The notes beneath the pieces are model-generated. The model searched no databases and had not been told where the DNA came from. It saw only the letters and a program-made list of their open reading frames with translations. DNA of 64,000 bases from contig JAXGGA010001705.1 in the NCBI GenBank assembly GCA_038373865.1, forward strand, positions 78,861-142,860, written 5' to 3'. The position numbers and the translations under genes are program-made. This DNA is from Uloborus plumipes. Its lineage: Eukaryota > Arthropoda > Arachnida > Araneae > Uloboridae. Below, one piece after another: positions 23,101 through 35,800 of the stretch (the first letter of the stretch is position 1; each line of letters starts with the position of its first letter).

Positions 23101-26100
23101 AGAGTCTATAATGAGAATGGTGAATAGGCATGTTTCATGTCTGCTTATTTACCCTATGAGGAGAAAATTCCTTTAGCAACTTCAGCTAGGAATTTTGTCG
23201 ACTACTGTGCGGAAGCCAAGCTGAAGTTTATTGTTGGATGTGATGCTAACGCACACCATATTGTGTGGGAAGCAGTAATTGCAACAAAAGAGGTGAGGAT
23301 CTAATTGAATATATTTTATGCAACAATTCGCATATCCTCAACAGAGGTAATAAACCAACTTTTATTACCATAACAGATGCAAAGTCATTGATTTAACTTT
23401 CTGCAATGACAGAGCTTTCAACTGTGTAAACGATTGGCATGTGTCGGAGCGGATTACCCGCTCCGACCACAGACTAAACCTTATGACTCTTTCATGCCCT
23501 GTGTTAAGCAGTCTGCACCAGAAAGGGACTCCCAAACGCACCTCTTGGGACTCCTACAGCGAGGATTTAAAAATCCTCCTTTCAGGTAAGAAGTTTAAAA
23601 TTACCAATCTTCTCAATCTGGAGTTAGCTGTTGATTAACTTCAACATTCTATTCTCCAGGCTTTTCATCAAAACTGCATTGCTGTGTCCACTAGTTTACC
23701 AAGACGAGTTTTTTGGTGGTCTACGCTAGGGGTGCACAACCTTTTTCAGGGAAGGGCCAGTCACATTACAATTGAAGTAGTGGTGGGCCGCATGCCATGC
23801 CAGCCCCCACCCCCCCCAACTTCGAAAAACTAATGTACTAACATGTAAGTGGGCGTTTTTTTTTATTTATAATTTTGAGTATATGACCTTTGCCCCCATC
23901 CTCACTTTTAAAAGCTGCATTAAAAAAAGGTTTTTCTTTGCAACTTCAATACTGTTGAATTCATCATTCACTTTTAATGCATCAAAAGAAACATTGTTTT
24001 ACTTTCAATCAAAATTAATTCTGTAAATTTAAATGTACCAAAACATTATCAAACCCAATCATGCAAAACTAAACAGTAGCTTAAAAATTTCTTTTTGTGA
24101 AATGGCAGATTTTTAGAGAATGCCAAGTGTATATGGTGCATGTGAGGTGACCAATAATTTTCTATAACAATTACTGAAGATTATTATAATAAAAATAATG
24201 CAGTAATAAAAATAAATTAGATCATTATAAAATGAAAGATGTCGAACTAAATCTCAAAACATTTAGACTGCAAAACTAGAATTTTATTCAATAATGTAAA
24301 ATGAAATTTGAAATGCAATTCTGAAAATAATAATAATAATAAGTTTAAAGTAAGCTAAGCAAACCATTGCAATGTAAAACAAAACTCTACCATTAGTTGG
24401 AAAAAAATCCCATGAATATTAAATTCAATGATGAATAGACAAAAAATTAATCATGCTTCCAGAAATTGCAAAAAAAAAAAAAAAAACTTTTGCAAACATA
24501 AAAAGAAATATTTTTATGAATGAGAAAATACACCAAAACAACATTAATAAACCTAATGATGGAAAGCTAAATAATAATTTAGAAACAATATTAAATGGTG
24601 TTTGTGACTTAAGTAATAATTTTCTATAATACAAAAATTCCCGATTATAATAAACATTAACAAATAATTACAAAACCAAAAATGAGAAAAACTCAAACAT
24701 AACATAGCAAACTAAAGAAATTATATAGTTTGTTCAATAAAATGAAGACAAAATAAAATATTTACTTGGATATACAGCTTTGAAAATTTTTAAATTAACC
24801 CAAGCAAGCCCGGTATAAAACAATATTCTCCTTAAATTTGGTATTATATAAATATTGAATGAAATGACGATTTAACAAAAAATTACTAATGTATCATCAA
24901 AATTCAAACATTATAAAACTAATAAGTTGTTAAAATGAAATGAAATCAGTTATCAATGGGATGGCTGCGCTTGGATTTTGTCAACTAATTTTGTTATATT
25001 GGGTTCAAATTTGCTAGTTGATATTCTTAATATAGATTGCAAATTGTCATTAGTTAGTCTGCTCCTCAATTTACACTTGTTGATATTCATCACAGAAAAA
25101 GTTTGTTCACAAATGTAGGTGCTACCAAACATTGTAGCACACATGCTTGCATTTTCTTTTAGATATTTGAACTCTGCAGGCAAGGATTTATAAAACTCAA
25201 GAAGTCCCAATCCTCTGAAGCTTGTCTTGCAAATATCAGAAGTTTGTAAGTCAATGAGCTCCAATTGTATATTTTCTGGAGCTTCATCAACAGAAACTGC
25301 AAAGGGATCACCAAATAGTTTTATTTGGAGTTTTTTTCCTTCAAAATCCAGAAACCTTTTCTCAAAGGAATCTTGGAGAGCTTTAATTTGGAAAGTGTAG
25401 TCCAAAACTTTATCTGGAGTAGTATCTTTAATTTTTTTCAGATAAGGGAAATTTGCAAAATTCTCCTTCTCTAGCTGCTTCAAAAACAATTGCAACTTCA
25501 ATTTGAATGCATCAACTGCATTCAATAACTGGTTGATCAATTGACCTTTTCCCATTAATTTTTTGCATAAATCATTTAAATGGCCTATGATGTCAACCAG
25601 GAATGCTAAATCACATTTAAAACTTTCTTCTTTCAAAAATCTATTAGGTTTTCCTTTGTCATCAAGGAACTTTATAACTTGAGGTAAAAGATCTGCGAAT
25701 TTTTTTAAGCATTCACCACGACTCAACCACCTGACTTCTGAATAATACTGCAGATCATTATGGGGTGCATCACAGTCCAATAGTAGTTCCTTAAACTGGC
25801 GATGGTTCAACCCATGGGATCTGATGAAATTGATTGAATCTGTAACATTCTTCATCAGTCGATCAAAACCCAATACCTTTCCACAAAGCTGTTCTTGGTG
25901 AATTATGCAGTGGTATGTTATGAGGTCAAAATTTCTTTCTCCTAAGTGTTGGCGCAGTAAACTTAACATACCAATTTTCGAGCCAGTCATAGATTTGGCT
26001 CCATCTGTAGTGATACTGACCATTTTTTTTAAGTCCAGGTTATGTGAGTTGCATAAGTCCAATATCCAGGTCAAAATATCAGCTCCAGTTGTAGTGTCCT

Positions 26101-29100
26101 TTATAGAGCTCATTCCAACCAACTCTTCAGTCACTTCCAAATTATCAGATACTCCTCGTACAAAAAGTAGCAACTGTGCAGTTGATGATATGTCAGTTGA
26201 CTCATCAGCTGCTAGGGAAAAATATTTAAATTTTCCCACAGCACTATGCAGCTGTTCTTCTAAATTTTCAGACAGATCTGCAACCCTCTTCTGAATTGTC
26301 ATTCTACTCAAACTAATATTTTTAAATTTATTAACAGCATCTGGACACATTTTTTCAGCAGCTACCATCATGCAGTCTTTAGCAAATTCACCATCAGTAA
26401 AAGGTCGCCCGGATTTAGCGATAAGAGTCGCGACTTTCAGGCTCACCTCTACATAATCATTGTGTCCAGCAGATACCTTTTTAAAAATTCTTTTTTGGGC
26501 TTCAAGTGACCGCTTTAACAATTCAAATTTTTTCACTCTATCATCGCCGCATAAATCTTGGAGTGATGAATGATGGGTTTCATAGTGCCTTTTCAGGTTG
26601 TATTCTTTGCACACACTTGTTGAAAAATTACATACAAGGCATGTAATATTTTTATTAGTCGGAACAAAAAAATATTTTATCGTTCATGCATCGCAGAATT
26701 TTCTGTTTTCTTCATCAATTTTTCTTTTGCTCATGATGTTAACGCAGCAAACCTCCGAACGTGAAAAAAAGAAAAAATCAGAATCGCATAAATTACGAGC
26801 AAGCAAAACGGAAAACAAATCCGAAGTATCGCGTCTCCACTGCCCATTCGAAATAGCGCGGGGTTGCCGAATTTTAAGGACAAGGAGCCCAGAAAAGCAG
26901 CCAATGGTTTTATTTTATTTTATTTTTTTTCTTCGATCCACTTTATAATTTTGTTTTGCCATGAGACTGAGAGCATACGTTAATTTAAATCGAGGGATTT
27001 ACAAAAAAAAAAAAAAAAAAAATGGGAAAGGATGTTTTTAATCGAATTTTGAGAAATTTTTAACTTATCCAAAAGGCAGCAGAGTACAGGGGAATCGTAA
27101 ATGTCGCAATGATTTTAAAAACATGCTTCAAAAATATCCGCTATTTTCGTATTATTACATTGTTAAATTGAAACGGTAATTTCATTAACATGTTGAAAAC
27201 GCCGCATCTCATGTCGGAAATTCAGGTTTGTCGAAATAATAAATAAAATTAAAGAAATAAGGCGATAAGAAATTAAATATTAAAATTCGTGTGTGTTAAT
27301 AATGCAATCATGTAAAACAATACAAAAAAAAGGAGGAACTAACAAAAACTCTAGCTGGAAAAACAATCGGTTTTGCGAAAATGCAAGTGGATCATCGACC
27401 TCTTCATAATATTTTTATGAAGATAATACATTTCTGGGATCTTCAACACGTTCATTACATTTCATTTCTTCAAAACATTCTGCTCTAATTTGTGAGGGGG
27501 GAGGGGTCTAAAATAAAATAACCATACACTAAAGAAAAGCGATTATCCTGCACGCTCGCCGAAACCATTTAAGTGTGGGCGTCGGCACTTTTTATTCATA
27601 ACGCAGCTGCGTAGTAGCTTATGGTTTTTGTTTTTTCTGTAGTGGAATTTATGAGCAAGAAAGTTTATGTTCTTTTTTCTCATCGCTAAAAACAATCACA
27701 TGAATAAGGAAAAATCAGCTATTTTCTTTTCTAATGCAGGGGTGACCATCCTCCCAAAGGACAAAATGACTTCCCACGTAACATGGGGAAGGGGCGTAGT
27801 TGAGTCTTGTCAACGCAAAAATCATATCAGCCTAATAATTAAAGCAACCTAAGTCTCTTTTTTTTGTCTCCAGAAATCGAAAAGGAGCCCAATTGGCGAT
27901 TTTTCGGCCAAAGTGGAAAAATCACCGCTTGAAATGCGACCCATTGGATACAGAAGAAAATAAAAGGAAATAAAGAGTATATCCAAACGCAACTTCATCA
28001 GTGCTGCAAAATGAGATAAGAAAATTAGACAGAGGGATTGACTTGCTGAAAGGGGTCCATTAGAAGGTTAGGTGGGGTCTACTTCGGCATGTGCCTCGCG
28101 GCGAAAAAGATGAAAAGCGCACAATGGGCAGGGACCCGGAGGTCCGCTCCGCTCTTGGACATCTGTTCTTAATTGCTTAGTCAAGGGAAAGGATTCAGAA
28201 GGTGCAAAAGAGCAGCGATAGTTTTACCTCCGATAGCTAAAATGCTTCTTCATTTTTTTTTTTTTTTTTTCATTTTCCAATTTTCTTAAAGTAAAAAAAA
28301 GTGTTAATTCCTCGCGGGCCGCACAGCGCCAAGTGGCGGGCCGCATTTGGCCCGCGGGCCGCAGGTTGTGCACCCCTAGTCTACGCAAATATTGCAGAAG
28401 GCTTTTTAACAAAGCCAAAAAAACTGGTGATTGGCTTTCTTATCGCAAAGCTCTCACCGAGTACAACAAGGCAGTAAGAACTAGTAAACAAGAAGCTTGG
28501 AACAAGTGCTGTAGCCTGTTAGATAGCAATTTTGGTGTAGCCAAGCTCACGAAAATACTTTCTGAAGACAAAACTTGTCAACTCGGTGCCATCGAAATGA
28601 ATGATGGCTCTTATACCAAAGATGGTAGTAGCACCCTGTTAGAAATGTTCAGGGCGCACTTCCCTAGCTCCATTGTCAGAGATGAGGGATATCATCATGA
28701 CATCCCTCTTCACTCCTTACGTAGCACCAAAGAAAAATGGAAAACTGCTGGAGATATTGTTACCCCTAGCAGAATCGCCTGGGCCATCAACTCACATAAG
28801 CCTTATAAATCGGCAGGACCGGATGACATTGTTCCAGTTCTCCTGCAAAAAGGTGTTGACATCATTACTCCACACCTGTGTAGTATGTATAGATCCTGCC
28901 TTGTGTTTGGTTACGTTCCCTGAGCTTGGAGAACCTCTAAGGTGGTCTTTATTCCAAAGCCAGGCAAACCAAACTATCACGAGGCTAAAGCTTTCAGACT
29001 TATTAGTCTTACTTCTTTTCTCCTTAAAACCCTGGAGAAATTGATTGATAGGTATATCAAGGATGGCACCCTAAAAACAACTCCTCTTTCTAGGTGCCAG

Positions 29101-32100
29101 CATGCTTACCAACCAGGTAAGTCGACCGAGACAGCACTGTATGAACTAACAACAGCTCTGGACAGTGCAGTTAATGGAAAAGAATTGGCTCTTGCTGTTT
29201 TCCTTGATATTGAAGGGGCCTTTGATAAGGTCTCTACCGAGACTATTTGTAATTCCCTCATTCGGAAGGAAATAAACCCCATGGTCTGTACCTGGATTAA
29301 TGGTCTTCTTACCATCCACATGACAAAAACAAGGCTGCTGGGCGATTCCCTTTTAGTAGGTAATTGCCAGGGATGTCCACAAGGGAACGTGCTTCCCCCC
29401 CTTCTTTGGAGCCTGGTTGTGGATGAACTTCTGGAAAGACTTCGTCAAAAGGGTCTGCACTGTATAGGCTATGCAGATATAACTCTGGTTATAAGGGGCA
29501 AGTTCTACGACACGGTCTGCAACCTTATGAGAACAGCTCTCAAGTCTATTGAAAGCTGGTGTAGTGAAGTGGGTCTCACTGTGAATCCTAGCAAGACGCA
29601 CTTGGTTCTTTTCACCAGGAAACGGCTGAAGGATTTTTGCAAGATTGAGTTCTTTTACTCCTCCCTTGCCTATTCTAGTGAAGTCAAGTATTTGGGTGTG
29701 ATATTTGACAGTACTTCAAACTGGAATTCGCACCTGAAGCTTATTAGTGACAAGGTCAAAAGGATCTTCTGGTCAGTTGGGTATCACTGATGACCCAGCT
29801 TGCAGAGACTGCCTAGAGGCAGATGAAAGCTCAGGGCATGTTCTGTGCGAATGTGATTTTTATTCTGCCTACAGATTTGAACATTTGGGGTACTATTGTT
29901 TAGATCCCCATGAACTGTCTAGCATTCCTGTTAGACATCTGCTCAAGTTCATCTCAGCTAATGGGCTTTACTAAGGGTTCTAACGAGGATAGTACAATAG
30001 ACCTGTGGTCGCAGTGCTTGCGCTGCCTTAGGGGCGCCCCCTTTTCACTTCATTCATTCATTCATTATTAACCAACATATAAGTCTGTTGGAACAGTATT
30101 ACATCAAATTTTTTAGTAAGGAAGATCATTCAATTGTCCAGTGATGAAGTGAAATAAACGCCTACAGCAGCTAACTTTCCATAGTTCATCATAGATTTCT
30201 TCTTATAGTATTCCACGTGGATCATTAACAAGTAATTAACCTTCGATACACTTTTAAATAGTTCTTAGTAAACAGGGAAAAATTATTAAATATAAATACT
30301 TACTGCACCAAGTTTGTTGAATAGAATCCTGTGCAATGGCTTTAAATCAATTGTCTTGAACTTCTGAATTTGAAACTCAACTGAAATAAGTTCCAAAACA
30401 CATTAGTCAAAACCTTTCTGAATACGCACAATAAGATATCAATTTCAGACTTTTTTAAAAGTGCATAATTACTTCTGGGGCATAGACCAAGTTTTTGACC
30501 TTTCCCTTCAGGAATCTCCATTTCTTTATCTTTGGGAGTATTGAAGCTCACCTCAAGCCTTTCAACTTTTTTACGTGCTCGACATCCTGTCACCTCAACT
30601 GGTCTATCCAAAAGACCCACTACAAATATAATAAAGGTATTATTTCTATTTTTTGCACATCTGATAAAAATTAGAATACAATTATAATACATTTATTATA
30701 ATTGTTTTCTAATACATTAATACATTTATTCCAATAATGACAAAATTACACACGTTTGGGGGAAAAAAACATTTTTCATAAGGATAAGAGCAATTATAAC
30801 TAATGCAGTGTATTTTAATTCATTTAAAAAGGAGAAATATTTTAAATGAAGAAACACAATTCAGGTTGGTAATGAATAACAATACTCATTACATCCAAAT
30901 TTTATAGAAAATTATACCTTAATATTTTTCAAAACATTTCTCTTAAATATGTCATTAAAGAGCACACTGCATTTAAATGATTTATAGAAAAATGTTCCAA
31001 GAAAGGAGCAAGTGAGAAATTAAAACTAAGCACCAAACTTCCGTTCAACACTAATGAGACACTTGTGCCTGTCTTGAAGAGCAAAGGCATTTGATAATAT
31101 TCCGCTCTATGCAGGAGCTACACAAAGTTCTTGATCCAGGTTCTTTAGACATGATCTCTTATTGTTTTTTTTTTTTTTTTGTAAGTATTATTGTTGAGAA
31201 GCTAAATCCACAAAGATATGCAGTTGAAAAGGGTAGTAGCACATCAACAGCGTAATCAGAGATTGTGGGATACTCTTTTTTTGAACAGAAACCAAAATTC
31301 GTCCAGTTACACTGCGCTAAACTTAAGTTCAAGAGTACAGTTGCTCCTGAGGTCCAAAAATTCCTGTCACCTTCAAAGAAAAGGCTAGAATTTCCCGGCC
31401 TTGGTTTTATGAAATTCACTATTTTCACTGCTTCAGCAAAAGCTGGTAAGTTCTTTGCCATCAAAGTTTCTTGGTGGAGGAAGCAGTGTATGGTTTGAAC
31501 AATGGGGTTCAAATTTTTTAACATTTCACACAAACCCTTTGATATTTCCTTTCATTGCAGCAGCTCCAATGGTGCAAACACTTGTGCAATTTTGCCACTG
31601 GATTCTGTTACTCTCTAAATATTCATCTGTAACGTGCAGAGTTGGTCGATATATATCATGATATATATCCGATATTTATTCTGAGAATATCACAATATTT
31701 TCGATATTTATTTTTTGAAATGCGATATTTTCAATAGAAATATTGTCTTCATCATATTAATGCTGTCATCTTTAGTATGATGTAATAATATGATATTCCT
31801 TTTTTATTTTCTGATAATAAAATTAAAAGTTACAAAATAACTTGAATAGAGATGAAAAATGCCTAGTTAAAAAAGAAAAGTTAATCAGAATATGGAAGTG
31901 TGTCTAATGTTTGTACAATGTATGCTAGTGCTAAACAACAGATGTTTTATTTTTGTTAAAATAGCTAACAAAAGAAAAATAAGTGAAACAGCTAATACCA
32001 AAGTAAAGTGACTTAATGTTAATAAAAATTTAAAGTTGCTAAAAATAAAATTATGAACAATATGAAAGAGTGAAAAAAAATCTAAGTTAGCTATAAATAA

Positions 32101-32805
32101 AAGTATTAAGTAATTAAAAACAAAGATATAAAGTATTTTTTTTAATTTATAATTTTATATTCCAAATTTGAAATAATTTGTAGGGAAGAAAAAATTATTA
32201 TAGTTTTAAAGCAGCATTAAAATAAATAAAAATGAACCCTTAAAGGTGACTTTAGAATTTCAAATCATTTTCAAAACACTAATTTGAATCGAAAACAAGT
32301 TTTCAGTATTATTTTAATGTTTTTGAACAAAAATAATGATTTAGTTTTATTTTATTTATTTTTTGATCATATCCATCTAATATAAAGGACTACCACTTAG
32401 TGAGTTTTGAATTAATTTAGAGGGCTTAATATTAAAAATTTTAGTCTAAACTTTTTATATTTCTATATCTTACTAACTTATATAACATACTTAAAAATTA
32501 AAAAAAGTATCTATTAGATAAAAATTAAAAAATTGCTAAAGTTTCCTTTTACAACATGTAAACAAAGGTCATGTGACCTACGGCATAAATGCTGGATCTC
32601 AGTATCATTGGCTGCTGCACCACCATTATTATTATCTTTTTAGCTAGAAGCTTTAAACCAAGTTCTGTTTTGACTACTACTTTTATCCAATTTTATTTGA
32701 GTATTTGAAAGTTCTATGCACTATACCAAGAGAAAAAGACTGGAAATATTTTGAGTGCAAATCAAAAGAAAGAAATAGTGGAAAATGGGCAATTTGTATT
32801 ATTTG

Positions 32806-32847
<42 letters not shown>

Positions 32848-35800
32848 TGCAGGGGATTCCCAAAAGAATGGAAAAGCATTATGAACTGCTCCCAGTCAGA
32901 AAGCGTTACAATTTAAGTGATGATGGTCCTTCTCTTTCTGGGAGCCCTGACTTCACTAGTTCTGTGGCAGAGTCACACAATTTCATTTCTCAACAGCCAA
33001 ATCAGAAACAGAAACTAAATGTGTGTCCCAACAGAAAAATGAAGCCCACTACAATTTCAGTAACGAAAGACTCGGATATTGTTTCTACCTCCAAATCTTA
33101 TGCACAACTTATTGATGATCAGGTTGCAAAATATTTTTTTTTTCTAGAAATACCCTTTTTCACCATGTTGTGCATGAAGAATTCATAAAATTGTGTAATT
33201 TACTTCGACCCCAGTGAAAAGAAATATGGCTAGAGATCTTTTAGATAAGATACACAAAGAAGTCACTGAAAAGACGCAAAGTATGCTCCCGGGGGAAAAT
33301 GGTAACATGTCAGGGGTCTGTCCAGGATTTTTCACTACGGTCCCTTTCTTTGTGAAAAATCAAATAATTTTGTGAAAATTCGATTAATTTTGTGAAAAAG
33401 TCAAACAATTTTGTAAAGTATGAAACACTTTGAAAATTTTTAGGAAGAGGGGGGGGGGGGTTAAGTTAAGGGGTGCATTACTAATGCAAATTTAAAAAAA
33501 AAATCTGATTTTTCTTTTTTTCAAAGAAATCATTGATTTCTTAACACCCTGGTTAATTGTAATTTTGTGAAGGGACCGTTTTTATCGATCGGATTTTTGT
33601 GAAGGATCCGTTTTTATCGAACAGATTTTTGTGAAAGGTCCATTTCCGGACCCAAATTTCCTCTGGCCAGACCCCTGATGTCTCTTGATGGATGGAGTAA
33701 TGTTAATTGTGAACCTATTGTATGCACTTCAGTGTCTACTGCAAAGGGAAACACTTATCTTACAAAAACTATTGATACTTCTGGGCAATCCCATTGTTCC
33801 AATTATTTAAGTGTTATTGCAAAAGAAATGTATTTTGGACTGTAAAGTGAAATTCAATGCCACTGTTTGTAGTTTTGTCACAGACAGTGCTGTGAATGTA
33901 AAAAAAAAAATGTGAGAGCAACTCGCAGTATCTGATAGTGATAATGACAGTAATGTCATTTATTATAGTTGTTCTGCTCACATTTTAAATCTTTTAGCAA
34001 ATGATTTGAAGATCACAAACATAAATGCCAATGTTGTAAAAATCAAGATATTTCAAGTATACCCATTTACCACATGCTTGGTATAAACAGATTGGAGGGA
34101 AAATGTTAGTGCTTCCTAAAGATGCGCGATGGAATACTATGTTCGATTCGATCAAGTCTTTTTTTTGACAATAGAGGAATGCCTCGTGCAAATTTGTCAG
34201 GATCACAAAAATGACATAGACAAAGATATTTTCCATTTGATGAATGATGTAAACCTAACAGTTAGTTGTGTTGAGTACATAGATATGCTGAAACCTGTAG
34301 CAAATACATTAGATAAAATGCAAAGTAATGACACTAAGATTGCTGAATGTGTCAAAATTTGGTATGATCTAAGGCAAAATTTTAAACACTATGCAGCAGA
34401 TGTTAAGAAATGTTTATTGACACGAGAAGATATGGCTTTGACACCTGCACATTTTGCTGCAAATATTTTGGATCACCGATTTCGTGGTAGAAACTTAACT
34501 GAGGCACAAAAGAAAAGTGCTTTTAATTTTATTCGTTCTACAGATAAAGAACTGTTACCATTGGTAATGAGTTTTTCGGCACAAAAAGCACCTTTTCCAA
34601 GTTTTATGTTTGAAGAAGATTTCATAAAAGTCGAACCTTTAGTGTGGTGGGCAAACATTCCATTAGAATCAAAAATGAAAGAAAAAGTTGACAATTTGGT
34701 TCAACAGCTGTTAACTGCATCACCAACTACAGCTGGATTAGAGAGAATATCATGGGTGCAAGTTAGGCTATGCTTCCAAGACGGAAAATATTTGAGATCC
34801 CCATGCATACCAAAAAAAATTAACAAAAATTTTTTTATTGTTCATTAAATTGTCTAATCTGGGGGGAGGGTGCGAAATTTTATCTTTCAGCAGCAAGATC
34901 ATAGTTTTAAGTATAGTAATCGATGGGGGGGGGGGGGGATTTGTCGAAACTTTAGTTCAAAAAGCCTATTTTGAGACGGTATTTAGCGATATTAAGATAA
35001 GGTGGGGCAATTTTTGACGACGTTAGAGAAGAACGCTCTTCCTAAGCAATTTTTGCAAATTGAAGTTCCGAAATCGGTATTCCAGATGATCTTCGACAAT
35101 GTTAAGAAATGGGGGTGAAAGACTAGTCTCTCCGAAAGTTTCTCAAAACTTAATTCATTATAAATGAAATTGCAGGCCATGTTTGATGTCAGGGAAATGG
35201 ACAGCGTTCAGGGCCTCTTTTAAAAGTTCCAAAAACAATTTTAAACTCCCTTTGGTGATGTTATGGGAGAGGAGGTTCAGGCAGCTAATCCAGAATTTTT
35301 TCAAAAGAGAATACTTAAAAAAGTGATTGAAAGTGATGCCTGGTAATGCTAGAAAAAAAGATGAAGCTCAGGAACTTTTTGGCGTTCCCCCCCTTTTGGG
35401 GGGGGGTAGGGGGGTTCCTTAGAATCTTTCAAATGAAATCCTAAAAACAAAATTGTAGGTCATAATTGATGAAGTTAAGGGAAGGGAATGGATGGGGTCG
35501 AAAAGAATCAACACCAACAAAGGAATTATGCCCCTACAGTTCGTTTATTTAGAAAGAGAAAGAAAGAGCTAGCTGTGATACAAATAGTTTTGGATTGGAA
35601 TAATGATTAAAATGTACTTTTAAGAAATCTGATTTTATATTCTCTTCAGTTTTATTTTCTTTAGAAGTAAATATTGAAGGAATGAGATCGATTTTTTTCC
35701 GTCCCGTGGTCCGTCTTGGCGATTTTGTCAAGACGGAAATCCGTCCTGAGACGGAAGGTCTTGCATCCATGGAGAATATTCTCTAGTTTTGGTTTCATAC

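Larger units (their letters stand above)
21211..30065 (+). mobile_element. Non-LTR retrotransposon (APE + RT, RNase-H clade type), split by a hAT element
   Basis: Left part 21211-23726 and right part 28387-30065 form one LINE, divided by the hAT element 23727-28378. The order is 5' leader, ORF1, AP-endonuclease, reverse transcriptase, Cys/His tail, then a 3' (CATT)n-like tail at about 30051-30067. TATTAACC occurs at 21203-21210 and 30066-30073 and may be the target duplication, though it partly overlaps the tail. Both ORFs are broken. It lies in the DEK intron between exons c and d, in the opposite orientation to the gene. Confidence 0.85.

Noticed and set aside
25905..26294. Plus-strand frame of 129 codons
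   Set aside because: Antisense to the hAT transposase.
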